DNA of 64,000 bases from Sthenelais limicola. Lineage: Eukaryota; Annelida; Polychaeta; Phyllodocida; Sigalionidae. Position numbers and translations under genes: made by a program. Position 1 is the stretch's first letter. Every line of letters starts with the position of its first letter. The notes under the pieces are model-generated. The model saw only the letters and a list, made by a program, of their open reading frames with translations, was not told the DNA's origin and ran no database searches. The stretch spans positions 18,686,906-18,750,905 of the forward strand of contig OW804096.1 in NCBI GenBank assembly GCA_942159475.1, read 5' to 3'. This document shows, in pieces, positions 33,314 to 43,507 of this stretch.

Positions 33314-33538
33314 GGGACAGATCGTCAGAAAATGTACAACTGGCCTTCACCAATCCTCTCAAAAAACCCAAATTAAAGACGAAAATTAGGTTCAAAATGT
33401 AGTTCAACATAACCAGACACATTTATTAAATGAATACAATACAGAATATACGTACTATTTATCATGTTTCACTCGGATTTAGCAGAATTTGATAAATCTG
33501 TAAAACTGTAGATTGTGCATTTTCTGAAAATCTGACCC
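33314..33538. mobile_element. Family A MITE
   Basis: GGGACAGATCGTCAG to CTGAAAATCTGACCC, ATAT on both sides. A shortened A copy also lies at about 33830-33960. Confidence 0.8.
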
Positions 33539-33965
33539 ATATACAAAACATCACTTTTATGAACTTATTTCTTTCTTAGATTTTCAGGCAGCCTTCATTA
33601 AGTCTTTGTAATAGAAACGCAATCCATTTCTATTCATAGCATTTTCCAAAACCGACCAGTAAAATTTGATCATGAATTTTGTTAGCAAGCGAGAGGAAAC
33701 GGTAACTTGAGACCCTTTGTGGCAAATTTCGTGCAAACATTTTAAAAATAAAATTTAAAAAACAAGTAGTCACACTTTCCCTCAGCTATCAGATTCTCCA
33801 GGGGTTTTGCAGAACAAATCCTTACTTTGGTCAGATCATCAGAAACTGTACAATTTACCAATAGATGTTTGATTGTATTTATGATTTTTTCAGCCTATAT
33901 TAACAGCATTTACTAAATGTGCAGAGCTGGCGATTGTACCTTTTCTAATGATCTGACCCACTTAG

Positions 33966-34195
33966 GGGTCAGATTTTCAATTTCAATTGGCAGCTGTACA
34001 CATGTATTAGAATCTGCTAAATAAGGCTGCAATTTGGTCAATACTGGGTAAATTCGAGTATATTCCACATTGCATTGATTCTAGAAATCAGTTTGTTTAT
34101 GTTGAACTGTATTTTGAAGTTCATTTTCGTCTTAAATTTGGCTTATTTGAGAGGATTGGTGAAGGTGAATTGTACGTTTTCTGACGATTTCACCC
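33966..34195. mobile_element. Family A variant MITE
   Basis: GGGTCAGATTTTCAATTTC at the left and CTGACGATTTCACCC at the right. Confidence 0.75.
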
Positions 34196-34637
34196 CTAAG
34201 CTGCACGCTTAGTTAACATGGGTTAACTCTCCATTAACATAACAAACTAAATATTTTCTACTTTTTGTTCCATTCTATTCCAACCCATCGAAGACTCATT
34301 TGACCTTTAGATGGGCTGGAACTTGACAATTTGTATTTATTTATATTTATCCTTTCCTGCACGTTCTTCACTTATTATCGCTGTTGCTGCTCTGTTCTCT
34401 CGACCGATTTGATTTCTCTTATACAATTCCTGTAAACAGCAGGATATTGATAACTTCAATACTATAACTCATATGGATGGAATCTTTGATTCCGAGGCAT
34501 TGGGTGCTGCCCCCTAGCCGCTGACTTTGGTATACCCACAATCCCCCTCCACCTTCTTCCTTCTTCTTCCACCACCAAAAATCAAACACTCATTCATATA
34601 CTTTGGAAATTTTTTACGAGAAATTCTACGGAGAGGA

Positions 34638-35570
34638 ATGAGCAGGCAGACTAGGAATTCAAGAGACGAAATAACAAAATCTCTGGAACCCAGTCAACCA
34701 AAAGAAAAAACCCACAAAAAAGGAGGAAAGAAGTACATTACAGGGCCGACACAAAGAAGCCCAGCGATCGAACAGAGTCCCAACGGCGGCCATTGCATAA
34801 CACCGTCGCACAACACAAGCAAAATGGGGGACACAGAGCTCGCGGACAGAGTGGAAAAGATTGAAGGCTCGGTAAAAGCCATTGCAGATAGTATGGAAGA
34901 GACTATCACTGCAGCAATAGCTAAGGCAATGGCAAATCTGTCCACAAAGGTTAATAATGAGGAGCCACCAAAACCGACTACTGAAAAAGCAGCGACCCAC
35001 GACTTGCCCACCTACCCGGGCGCAGAGCCAACACCACATGCCGGGGCACACACACCGACGTTCCCACACCCAAGGACCATAATAGCCGATCACATGGCTA
35101 AGATGTACTACGATGGGCAAATGGAGTTAGGAAACCCGATGTTTCACCAATCAACCACCAAAGGTAACATTAACTTTGATCCACGCATCAGACATCACAT
35201 CGCACGCCCGTTCATGTATCTAGAAAGGGAAGGGGTGGTGACCCCAAAAGACAAAATGGAGGCAAAAGAAAATATGTCCATGCTCGAGTACATGCAGGCC
35301 ATGACCTCACAAATGTTGGATGTTAATATGACCCCACAGGATAGTGTTAAACACATGATAGTTCATCTAAACCAGATCTGTCAGGACGCACGCGAGAGAC
35401 CATGGAGAAACGTGCTTAAGTGGTCTAACCATGTATTTGACGCAATGGAACGCGGGGAACTGAAATGGGAAGACAACGAGCAAATACAATATGCACGTAT
35501 GCGCGTATGCGGGGGGGAGGAGGGGGAGGAGGGGGAGAATTTTCAGAGTACCTTTTTTTGTGCACACTGA
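34638..35570 (+). CDS. Gag-like ORF of a retroelement, truncated
   Basis: An ATG at 34638 opens a frame through 35570. The first 130 residues are polar and Lys/Pro-rich with a short heptad-like stretch (LADRVEKIEGSVKAIADSM). The C-terminal part contains WRNVLKWSNHVFDAMERGEL and then KWEDNEQIQYARMR, a W-x2-V ... E-x-G-x3-W-x-D pattern that I associate with gag-like ORFs of DIRS/Ngaro-type tyrosine-recombinase retroelements; this is from memory of the family and not certain. From about 35505 the frame runs into a G-rich simple repeat, so the last 20 or so codons are not genuine and the rest of the element is missing. It could instead belong to another gag-like or host family. Confidence 0.5.
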   Translation: MSRQTRNSRDEITKSLEPSQPKEKTHKKGGKKYITGPTQRSPAIEQSPNGGHCITPSHNTSKMGDTELADRVEKIEGSVKAIADSMEETITAAIAKAMANLSTKVNNEEPPKPTTEKAATHDLPTYPGAEPTPHAGAHTPTFPHPRTIIADHMAKMYYDGQMELGNPMFHQSTTKGNINFDPRIRHHIARPFMYLEREGVVTPKDKMEAKENMSMLEYMQAMTSQMLDVNMTPQDSVKHMIVHLNQICQDARERPWRNVLKWSNHVFDAMERGELKWEDNEQIQYARMRVCGGEEGEEGENFQSTFFCAH

Positions 35571-35620
35571 AGTGTGTGTGTGTGGGGGGGGGGGGGGGGG
35601 GGGGGGGAGGGGGTCACCTT
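35505..35620. repeat. G-rich simple repeats with poly-G run
   Basis: GGGGGA units near 35510-35540 and a run of over 20 G around 35585-35607. It truncates the preceding ORF and could form G-quadruplexes. Confidence 0.85.
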
Positions 35621-35990
35621 TTTTTCCACATAGTCAGATCTACAATGATGTAAGGGGGTGGGTGGGGGTGCGCATGCCATTTTGTACAAGAATATTTTTG
35701 CAAATTCTCCACTCCCCCAGTAACTAATCATGAACAGTCCCTAAGCAAGGACAATCTTGAGACAGTATTTCTTATGCACCGGGCACCAGGCTTTGTTGCC
35801 AAGGTTAATAGAACATTGTCAATTGAGAGGGACTGAAAGTTGAAACTAGGACAAGGGTAAACCGATATGGTCTCCAATCTATCCCAAGGACAAACTGAAT
35901 TACCAAACCCCTACAGCTAATTTGACCTCATTGTAGAGTCCCCTCCCCGTCACCCACACACTACATTTCATTCCATATAAGGGTCAGATC

Positions 35991-36215
35991 TTCACAGAAT
36001 GTACAATCTGCAGCTCTACACATTTAATGAATTCTGCTAAATTAGACTGAAAAATGGTCAATACTAGGTACATCCGATTATATTTGACATTGATGTGATT
36101 CAAACAATGTCTTTGGTTATGTTAAACTGAATTTTGAACCTGATTTTTGTCTTACATTTGGGTTATTTGAGAGGATTGGAGAATGTAAATTGTACATTTT
36201 CTGGCAATTTCACCC
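35991..36215. mobile_element. Family A variant MITE
   Basis: GGGTCAGATCTTCACAG to CTGGCAATTTCACCC with ATAA on both sides. Confidence 0.8.
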
Positions 36216-36440
36216 ATAACTTGATAGTAGATTGGGCATGAGAGGTGGCGGAGCGGGCTTAATGACTAGGTCAGCTCAGTGGCATGGGTGCATGTTGTGG
36301 GAGCTCACCTGGGGACGGGGTCAGTTTGTATCCCCCCTCGCCCCCGGGTAGTAGGGGAAGACCACCAGTGAGGTGAACTAGTCCGATGTTCATTATGTTT
36401 CATGATATCATGATTATGTTATGTGTTGATATTTCAAAGT

Positions 36441-36826
36441 CAGGGTGTTGTTTCATAATGAAGGGAACATGGACAGATTTATTAGGACAATTTACGAATG
36501 GTGTTCAAATGTTACAAAGAATGTCCCAGCCTGGCATTTCATAATGTGAGACATTCGCACATTCACATGCCCATATTTGCAGCACTTTGCAGCACAACAA
36601 TGTGCACCCAACCATGACCTGGCGAGGGTGGACATGGACTGGCCATGCGTGTTTGTCTTATTACGTAATACCTGTAATAGCAGACAGAGAGGCGTCATGG
36701 GCTGCAAACTTCTCAAAGTCCCTGCGAATCTTTGAGAAGTTCTCAACTTTGATTATGAAACGGAAATTGTCCAAAATGTGATTTTCTACGTAATTACTAT
36801 GTCCCTGATTATGAAACAAGGCCCTG
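36441..36826. mobile_element. Family G MITE
   Basis: CAGGGTGTTGTTTCATAATG at the left and ATTATGAAACAAGGCCCTG at the right are inverted repeats, continuing with GACAATTT words. Only one copy is in the window and no target duplication is clear. Confidence 0.65.
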
Positions 36827-37020
36827 ATAAATGAGCTTGTTGCTAGACTTGTGAATGCACTGTCACATGACCGGATGAGCAGAGGCCGTCTCAAAGAATA
36901 GCTGATAATGCATTTTTAATGAATCTTCCTTTTTTTCAAAACTACAGAAATACAGGTATCCTCATTGGTTTATCTAACCTGTTTCCCTTTAATCACATAA
37001 CCTCCTTTTTTACCTTCCAG

Positions 37021-37460
37021 AACAAAGATACGGAATACCTCTTCCTTACCCATACCCTCAACCAAGAACCATCCGATGAGCCTAACGCTTCGTATTGACA
37101 CCTCTAAAATCTCTACTCTTTCTCTAACCTCTCCTGTTTCTCCTCTCTCCCCCAGACTCCTATCTCCTGGCCTCAGATCTCCTATCCTACACTTCTCAAT
37201 GCCTCCCCACCCCCACCAACAACAGGACATGCCTTCTTCCTCTACTTCTTCTTCCCCCTCTTGCTCCACCCCGCTCCACTCACCCATGCCGCGGTTACCG
37301 AGTGTACAGGAAGGGCTGGAGATGCTGTGTTTCCCGCGTTTACCGAGTGTGACGGATGGGTTGTATGAGTTTGCACCTGATCTCAGTATTGATGAAGCTG
37401 CCCTCTTCACTGCAGCTGGTAATATGGATATCAAGATGGTCGAAGAAATCCTAAACAGAG
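37021..37460 (+). CDS. Ankyrin-repeat protein, exon 1 (first coding exon seen)
   Basis: A very strong acceptor (CCTCCTTTTTTACCTTCCAG) ends at 37020. The first ATG in frame is at 37076 and the frame is open back to 37022, so translation could also enter from an upstream exon. From 37076 the exon encodes 128 codons plus one base and ends at donor AAACAGAG|GTAAGC (phase 1). The N-terminus is a Ser/Pro-rich, probably disordered region (SPVSPLSPRLLSPG, a poly-Ser stretch) with two copies of a RLPSV..GL motif near 73 and 88, then the first helix pair (DEAALFTAAGNMDIKMVEEIL). The full protein (five exons, about 455 aa) should be a cytosolic or nuclear scaffold; ankyrin proteins bind partner proteins and have no catalytic activity. 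No SOCS box, kinase or ring domain follows. Confidence 0.8.
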
Positions 37461-38602
37461 GTAAGCTAAAGTTAAATAAAGTTAAATACGGAAGGCGTAA
37501 GCAAATAATATTTTTTATTCAGTTTAAGGCCAATACAATATTTAGTTTTCACAAAAAAAACGCATGATCCCTCTGGGATCTTTGTTCTCTTGGTGTGTGA
37601 AAATTGCCAGAAAATGTACAATGCACCTTCACCAATCCTCTCAAATAACCTAAATTTCAGACAGAAATAATAAGGTTCAAAATATAGTTCAACATAACCA
37701 AAGAGACTGCTTTAACCAAAGAGACTGCTTGAATCAAGGCAATACCAAATATACTCAGATATACCTAGCGATTTTTCAGTGTAATTTAGGAGAATTGACT
37801 AAAAGTGTTGATCTGCCAATTGTACATTTTCTGAGAATCTGGCACTGGTAAGCATGTAAGTGTTTTGTGTTGCTTTATTATGTACTAGTCATGTCCTGCA
37901 GTTAATTTCCTATCGGAAGAGCTGCCGTGCGACCTATTTCCAATCACTCATAGAAAAAATACTGTGTATATCAAAACAGACATAAAGTTTCAATAATAAT
38001 ACATTCTAAATTAATTCTGAATCAGTAATTGAAAGAGAGTGCTGCTAAAGATAAGAACAAGACATCAAAATCATATTACAGATGATCAGTAAAATATATT
38101 TATTTTAGATTTTGCATTCAGATATAATTTGAGGCGAAACAATTTATGAAATGTGATTAGATTTTAAATGAGATGAAAGTGGAAAGTACAAATAAAAATG
38201 ATAAAAATGAATAAATATCAAAAGTATTTTTCAACTAAGTATTTTCCAAGTAAGTTACCAACTCAATTTCAATTAATGTTTGGTTGGTTGATCCCAATTG
38301 ATGTTCGCCATGTTGAATCTTGATTCCCATGGAATCAGTGTAACAGCTATAGAAAACATGTTATGTTCAGCATGGAATATTTAACAATGATTTCATGTAA
38401 ACATCCATTTGTTTTACATGTTTTCATAAAACAAGACTTCATCTTTCTCATTATGCACATTATGCATTTGGGTTTTTAGAGATCTTCTACTTTAGCTATA
38501 TTGGTGAAAAGATCCTTGGATTTTTTTTTTATAAAAATGTTGCTAAATATTTGCATATCAGATTTGAACTGAATCCATCTCAGCAAGCACTGTAATAGAC
38601 AT

Positions 38603-38824
38603 GGGTGAAATCGCCAGAAAATGTACAATTCGCCTTCACCAATCCTCTTAAATAACCTAAAATTAAGACAAAAAATCAGTTTAACATAACCAAACAATTG
38701 TTTGAATCAAGGCAATACCAAATATACTCATATATACCAAGCATTGGCCATTTTTCAGTTTAATTTATCAGAATTTACTAAATGTGTAGATCTGCCAATT
38801 GTACATTTTCTGAAGATCTGACCC
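38603..38824. mobile_element. Family A variant MITE inside family C
   Basis: GGGTGAAATCGCCAG to CTGAAGATCTGACCC with ACAT on both sides (38599-38602 and 38825-38828). Confidence 0.8.
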
Positions 38825-38830
38825 ACATGA

Positions 38831-40726
38831 GTATGGCAAGCCATTTGGGTAACAATTCAAGAAACACTGTTTCTTGAGATAAAACACTGTTTTAACTCGA
38901 GAAACACTGTTTTATCTTGAGAAACACTGTTTTATTTCAACAATCATTGATTTTCAGGTAAGAATCGGTGTTTCTTGAGATAAATCGGTGTTTCTTGAGA
39001 TAAATCGGTGTTTCTTGAGATAATCGGTGTTACTTGAGATAAAACAGTGTTTCTTGAGATAAATCAGTGTTTCTCAAAAGATAAATCAGTGTTTCTTGAG
39101 ATAAATCAGTGTTTCTTGAGATAAATCAGTGTTTCTTGAGATAAAACAGTGTTTCTCAAAAGATAAATCAGTGTTTCTCAAGATAAATCAGTGTTTCTCG
39201 AGATAAATCGGTGTTTCTCAAAAGATAAATCGGTGTTTCTCGAGATAAATCGGTGTTTCTTGAGATAAATCATTGTTTCTCAAAAGATAAATCAGTGTTT
39301 TTTGAGATAAATCGGTGTTTCTCGACTTAAATCAGTGTTTCTTGAGATAAAACAGTGTTTCTCAAAAGATAAATCAGTGTTTCTCGAGATAAAACAGTGT
39401 TTCTTGAGATAAATCTGTGTTTCTTGAGATAATTTGGTGTTTCTCGAGACAAATCGGTGTTTCTCATCGATTTTCAAATTTAATGATGTTAATTATCATT
39501 ATTCCTATAAATGTTATTTCTTTTTTCTGACAATCAATTATATTTCATTTATTTCTTAAATCCACCACAATTATTATTGAAGATCACATCATTAATAACT
39601 GATAAATAATATATACTGACTAAGCAGTACAACAGTTACTCTTACAGTTTCTTAATTATATAGCTCTGGGTAGGGCCTGCAAGGGCATGACTGGCATGAC
39701 TATTTGGTGAACACTAACAAATATTTGTAGTGTACATATGAACAGTACGCCTGCAATATAATTATATGCAAACATATTTGTTTGTAGATAATGGCCAGCT
39801 ACAAAACCATTGGGAAAGGGCAAATATTCCCAATATTGACACGTTTTCCCCTTTTATAACTGTGTTTCTCAAAATTAGACACTTGTGAATTGTATATTGA
39901 GGAATATAGTTGCTTTTAAAAGAAGAAAGATGTGTTTCAATGATAAACCTTGATCAATTAGGGACTTCTAGACTTCATAATAGCTATTTAGCAAGAATAA
40001 GTTTTGTTGTTCTAGAGAAAACATTTGAAATGTTGATCAACATTTGCAAAATTTAAGAAACACTGTTTTATCTCGAGAAACACTGTTTTATCTCGAGAAA
40101 CACTGTTTTATCTCGAGAAACACTGTTTTATCTCGAGAAACACTGTTTTATCTCGAGAAACACTGATTTATCTTTTGAGAAACACTGTTTTATCTCGAGA
40201 AACACTGTTTTATCTCGAGAAACACTGTTTTATCTCAAGAAACACTGATTTAAGTCGAGAAACACCGATTTATCTCAAAAAACACTGATTTATCTTTTGA
40301 GAAACACTGTTTTATCTCAAGAAACACTGATTTATCTCGAGAAACACCGATTTATCTCGAGAAACACTGATTTATCTTTTGAGAAACACTGATTTAAGTC
40401 GAGAAACACTGATTTAAGTCGAGAAACACTGATTTATCTCGAGAAACACTGATTTATCTCGAGAAACACTGATTTATCTCGAGAAACACTGATTTATCTC
40501 GAGAAACACTGATTTATCTCGAGAAACACCGATTTAACTCGAGAAACACCGATTTAACTCAAGAAACACCGATTTATCTCAAGAAACACTGTTTCTTGCT
40601 TGAAAATCATTGTTTGTTGAGATAAAACAGTGTTTGTTGAGATAAAACAGTGTTTGTTGAGATAAAACAGTGTTTTATCTCGAGAAACAGTGTTTCTTGA
40701 ATTGTTACCCAAACGGCTTGCCATAC
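38831..40726. mobile_element. Foldback-type transposon with tandem-repeat arms
   Basis: The outer ends GTATGGCAAGCCATTTGGG and CCAAACGGCTTGCCATAC are inverted repeats, continuing as GTAACAATTCAAGAAACACT and its complement. Each arm has a subterminal block of a few units in one orientation, then switches at an ATCATTG-containing spacer (near 38945 and 40605) to an inner array of about 25 units of roughly 20 bp (ATAAATCAGTGTTTCTTGAG type; some units carry CTCAAAAG). The arms, about 38831-39470 and 40050-40726, surround a 570-bp AT-rich centre with no ORF. This layout matches foldback elements such as Drosophila FB and sea urchin TU. It is non-autonomous. Flanks share ATG or CATG. Confidence 0.85.
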
Positions 40727-41037
40727 ATGCGCAGTCACATGCAAACCCCCAATTCATTATGGTATTATGGGTAATTTTGTACCAGGTTTTGACAATTATG
40801 ACATCAAAGCAAATGAAGAAGTCAATTTCTTTCTTTATTTCATTGGAATGAAAGAACCAATTCATTAACCAATTCAATGACTTAATAATGTTATTTCTTA
40901 CATTGTTTTACTTTGAAGTCCAATGTGTTTATTCTGTTCATTGATCCAATATTTAGTGATTTCATTTTTTTCCTAATTATAAACGAATCAGCCTTGAGAG
41001 GACCCATAAGTTGGGCTGAATGAAGTGGCGAGACAAT

Positions 41038-41603
41038 GGGTCAGATTTTCAGAAAATGTACAATAGGGGAGTTGCATGTGCCACTGCGCACGTTTGTTCC
41101 AGTGTATCATGGGATGGATTTCGTTGAAATCTGACATACAAATATTAGCAACATTTTTATCGAAAATTGCAAGAACGTTTTCACCGATACCACAGCTCAT
41201 ATAAATGATCTATGGAAACCAAAGGCATGATGGGAAAGATGGAGGCTTATGTCATGGAAACATGTACATGGATATTGACATTAGAGCATTGATAAACATT
41301 CCATGATGAACATAACATAGCATGTTTTATATAGATTTTAGACTGTACCATTACTCCCATAATTCCATGCAAATCAAGATTCAAAATGGCGGCTATGCAA
41401 ATCCCCTATTGGCAGCTGTACACATTGCGTAAGTTCTGCTAAATTAGACTGCAATTTGGCAATTAAATTCGAGTATACTTGGTATTGCATTGATTCTAGC
41501 AATCTGTTTAGTTAGGTTAAACTGTACTTTATTTTCGTCTGAAATTTGGGTTATTTGAGAGGATTAGTGAAGATGAATTGTACATTTTCTGGTGACTTCA
41601 CCC
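41038..41603. mobile_element. Family A MITE split by a family C MITE
   Basis: GGGTCAGATTTTCAG at 41038 and GGTGACTTCACCC at 41603. The A word GTACAATTGGCAGCTGTACA is broken after ACAAT by the C insert. Confidence 0.85.
41062..41410. mobile_element. Family C MITE inside family A
   Basis: AATAGGGGAGTTGCATGTGC to ATGCAAATCCCCTATT. Given the intact A sequence ACAATTGG, the insertion reads ACAAT-AGGGG...CCCCT-ATTGG, so AT was duplicated. Confidence 0.88.
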
Positions 41604-41711
41604 ATTGATAACAGGGAAGATTCAAAATAGGATATGATGACTGGGTATAAAGCACTTAATATCATTGTCAGTTTCATTATTAATATTATTCATCATTATT
41701 CATAATTTCAG

Positions 41712-41778
41712 GAGTAGATGTTAACCACTCAGTGCTACATGAGGTGGTGGTGGGGTGCCTCCTGCAGACCCTGTTTGA
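41712..41778 (+). pseudogene. Partial duplicate of ankyrin exon 2
   Basis: After ATAATTTCAG it reads GVDVNHSVLHEVVVGCLLQTLFD, matching exon 2 (GVDVNFTSPSISYRSVLHEVVVGCILQTLFE) apart from a 24-base in-frame deletion. The match ends at about 41778 with no clear splice donor. It is either a dead exon copy or a cryptic exon. Confidence 0.75.
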
Positions 41779-42274
41779 TGTATTTAATACCATTATCAAT
41801 TTTATTATCAATATAATTGGTGGTTGGAGGTTTGAGATTTGACAGAAAGGGTTTCATGTATTTCTTGTATTATATGAGAACTAGTTTCTTCCGGAACACA
41901 TATTATGCTGATGTGATAGATTAATTGATTAATGAATTGGTGCGTTACTTGTGTGATTGTAATATTTTTATATTTGCGAACTTACTCTGTCCTTTGTTTT
42001 TAAAATTTCAAGAGGCCAAAAAAAAAGAAAAAAAGGGGTGTTTACTTGTACTGGGGGGAGGGGGGTGAAATTAAAAAATAATGCAATTAACTATAATTGG
42101 GAGTTCAGAAGTAAACGATAATGAGTGACCTTTACTGTTGTTCTTTGTCTGCGATATGATTTATCCTTGATGTATTGTCTTTTGTTTTCCTTTCTTGAAA
42201 TGAGAAATACCACACTGTTGGAAAGTTTGAGAAATAAATTTATTTAAAAAAAAAAAAAATATTGATTATTTCAG

Positions 42275-42510
42275 GAGTGGATGTTAACTTCACGAGTCCC
42301 AGTATCAGCTACCGCTCGGTGCTGCATGAGGTGGTGGTGGGGTGCATCCTCCAGACCCTGTTTGAGAGCCACAAGAAGCAACACCTCAGGTTTATAGACA
42401 TGCTCACACTGCTCATCCACCATGGAGCAGATGTTAACGCCGTGGATCTCTGCCGCCGCTCCGCTCTACACATCGCTGCCTCCTACCCTGGACAGAAGGA
42501 CATGATCAAG
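42275..42510 (+). CDS. Ankyrin-repeat protein, exon 2
   Basis: Acceptor GATTATTTCAG ends at 42274. The exon completes the split Gly codon (phase 1) and runs 78 more codons to donor ATCAAG|GTCAGC (phase 0). It encodes the rest of repeat 1 (GVDVNFTSPSISYRSVLHEV) and a full ankyrin repeat, FIDMLTLLIHHGADVNAVD, then RRSALHIAASYPGQKDMIK. Between them is a longer helix (VVVGCILQTLFESHKKQH) that departs from the ankyrin consensus. Confidence 0.85.
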
Positions 42511-42665
42511 GTCAGCCTCAGTCAACATTATCATATCATCAATATATATTATAGTAAAAAGTTTTTTTTAATTACTACACTCTTTCAATAAACCAATTAT
42601 CTCTTAATCTATTTTACAACCTTACACATGTGTAACACCCGCTAATTATAAAAAAGCTTGTTCAA

Positions 42666-42722
42666 CCTCCCAATGTAGGCACAACCCCTGATGAAGACCC
42701 ACTTGGGTTGAAATGCGTTGGG
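42666..42722 (+). ncRNA. Degenerate hammerhead-ribozyme-like motif
   Basis: CTGATGA (42688-42694) is followed by stem II ACCC-ACTT-GGGT (42697-42708), then GAAA (42710-42713). Flanks CCCAATGT (42669-42676) and CGTTGGG (42716-42722) can pair as helix III. The cleavage triplet would be GTA. Two extra bases (TG) between GAAA and CGTTGGG and a very short helix I suggest it is decayed. Hammerheads with this CTGATGAAG...GAAACGTTGGG pattern are known in Penelope-like retroelements. Intron 2 of the ankyrin gene. Confidence 0.55.
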
Positions 42723-43036
42723 TACAGTTATAATAAAAAGTGCTTCAAAATATCAGGATCAGAGTAATCTTTACTGTGTTTACATACCTTATTTACAATT
42801 ATAGTCAAACATTGACAGATTTCAGTGAAGATTATGAAATCATCAATATAAATTATAGTCAAATATTGACAGATTGTTGTTCAGAGAGGTGTACCCCAAG
42901 TGTAACATAGAACTTGGAGATTGCCCAAGGATAAGTTTATATTTATTATAGTGATTTGATTTTTAGATCAGTTTAGTCATTATATGAGTAAATTTGGTCA
43001 GATTTGCTTTGTAGTAATAGCTGAGAATGTAGCTTT

Positions 43037-43332
43037 AATTAATAACACAAATTGCTCACATATATCTCCCCTCTCCCCAGCTGCTCCAGATCACAATTAA
43101 TTAAATTAATTAAAAACACAAATTGCTTACATATATCTCCCATCTACCGCAGCTGTTCCTGAAACAGATCACAATTGATTAATTAAATTCATGAAAATAA
43201 TTTTTTTATGATATGTATAAAAAAAACACAAATTGCTCACATATATCTCCCCTCTACCCCAGGTGTTAAAGATCACAATAAATTAAATTAATCAAAAACA
43301 CATATCACTCACATATATCTCCCCTACTCCAG
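43037..43332 (+). repeat. Four tandem copies of a 3' splice-site block
   Basis: ACACAAATTGCTCACATATA followed by a TCTCCCCTCT tract and AG recurs with AG at 43079-43080, 43151-43152, 43261-43262 and 43331-43332. The last one is the acceptor of exon 3. Between copies is AGATCACAATTAATTAAAT-type sequence. The first three give short frames that stop within about ten codons. Confidence 0.85.
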
Positions 43333-43507
43333 GTGTTGCTGGCCTCAGGAGCTAAGGCCAACATGACAGACATGAGCAGACAGAGCCCGCTGCACAAGGC
43401 AGCTCTACGGGCAGCCAAGGAGGATGTCCAGGCGCTACTGGACGGTGGGGCGGACCCCAACCTGCTGGACAGTGCCTTCATGTCTCCCATACACCTAGCC
43501 GCCAAAC
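43333..43507 (+). CDS. Ankyrin-repeat protein, exon 3
   Basis: 58 codons plus one base, from acceptor CCTACTCCAG to donor CCAAAC|GTAAGA. It encodes VLLASGAKANMTDMSRQSPL then HKAALRAAKEDVQALLDGGA and DPNLLDSAFMSPIHLAAK: one complete ankyrin repeat with TPLH-like SPLH and a second begun with SPIHLAA. The start of the exon was chosen by phase and by the repeat consensus, since three other acceptors precede it. Confidence 0.87.

Larger units (their letters stand above)
38287..40753. mobile_element. Family C MITE carrying two later insertions
   Basis: In inverted orientation, GTTCGCCATGTTGAATCTTG ... CACTGTAATAGACAT (to 38602) continues after the inserts as ATGCGCAGTCACATGCAAAC then CCCCAATT (to about 40753). 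A family A variant and the foldback element sit between. Confidence 0.65.
37461..42274. other. Ankyrin gene intron 1, filled with transposons
   Basis: A 4.8-kb intron. It holds a family A variant (about 37600-37846, ends AAATTGCCAGAAAATG and TTCTGAGAATCTGGCA), the C/A/foldback nest, a second C-in-A nest, and a partial duplicate of exon 2. Confidence 0.7.

Noticed and set aside
35465..35731. Gly-rich and Pro/His-rich frames around the poly-G run
   Set aside because: Frames created by G-rich simple repeats, present in several registers at once.
36230..36400. Possible tRNA-derived SINE (GTGGCGGAGCGGGCTTAATG, GGGTCAGTTTGTATCC)
   Set aside because: The B-box match is weak and the spacing uncertain.
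39292..39477. 61-codon minus-strand frame in the foldback arm
   Set aside because: It is a translation of the 20-bp tandem unit; the repeat structure explains it.
38850..40700. CRISPR-like array of regular repeats
   Set aside because: The units are contiguous without unique spacers and lie in inverted arms of a transposon in animal DNA.
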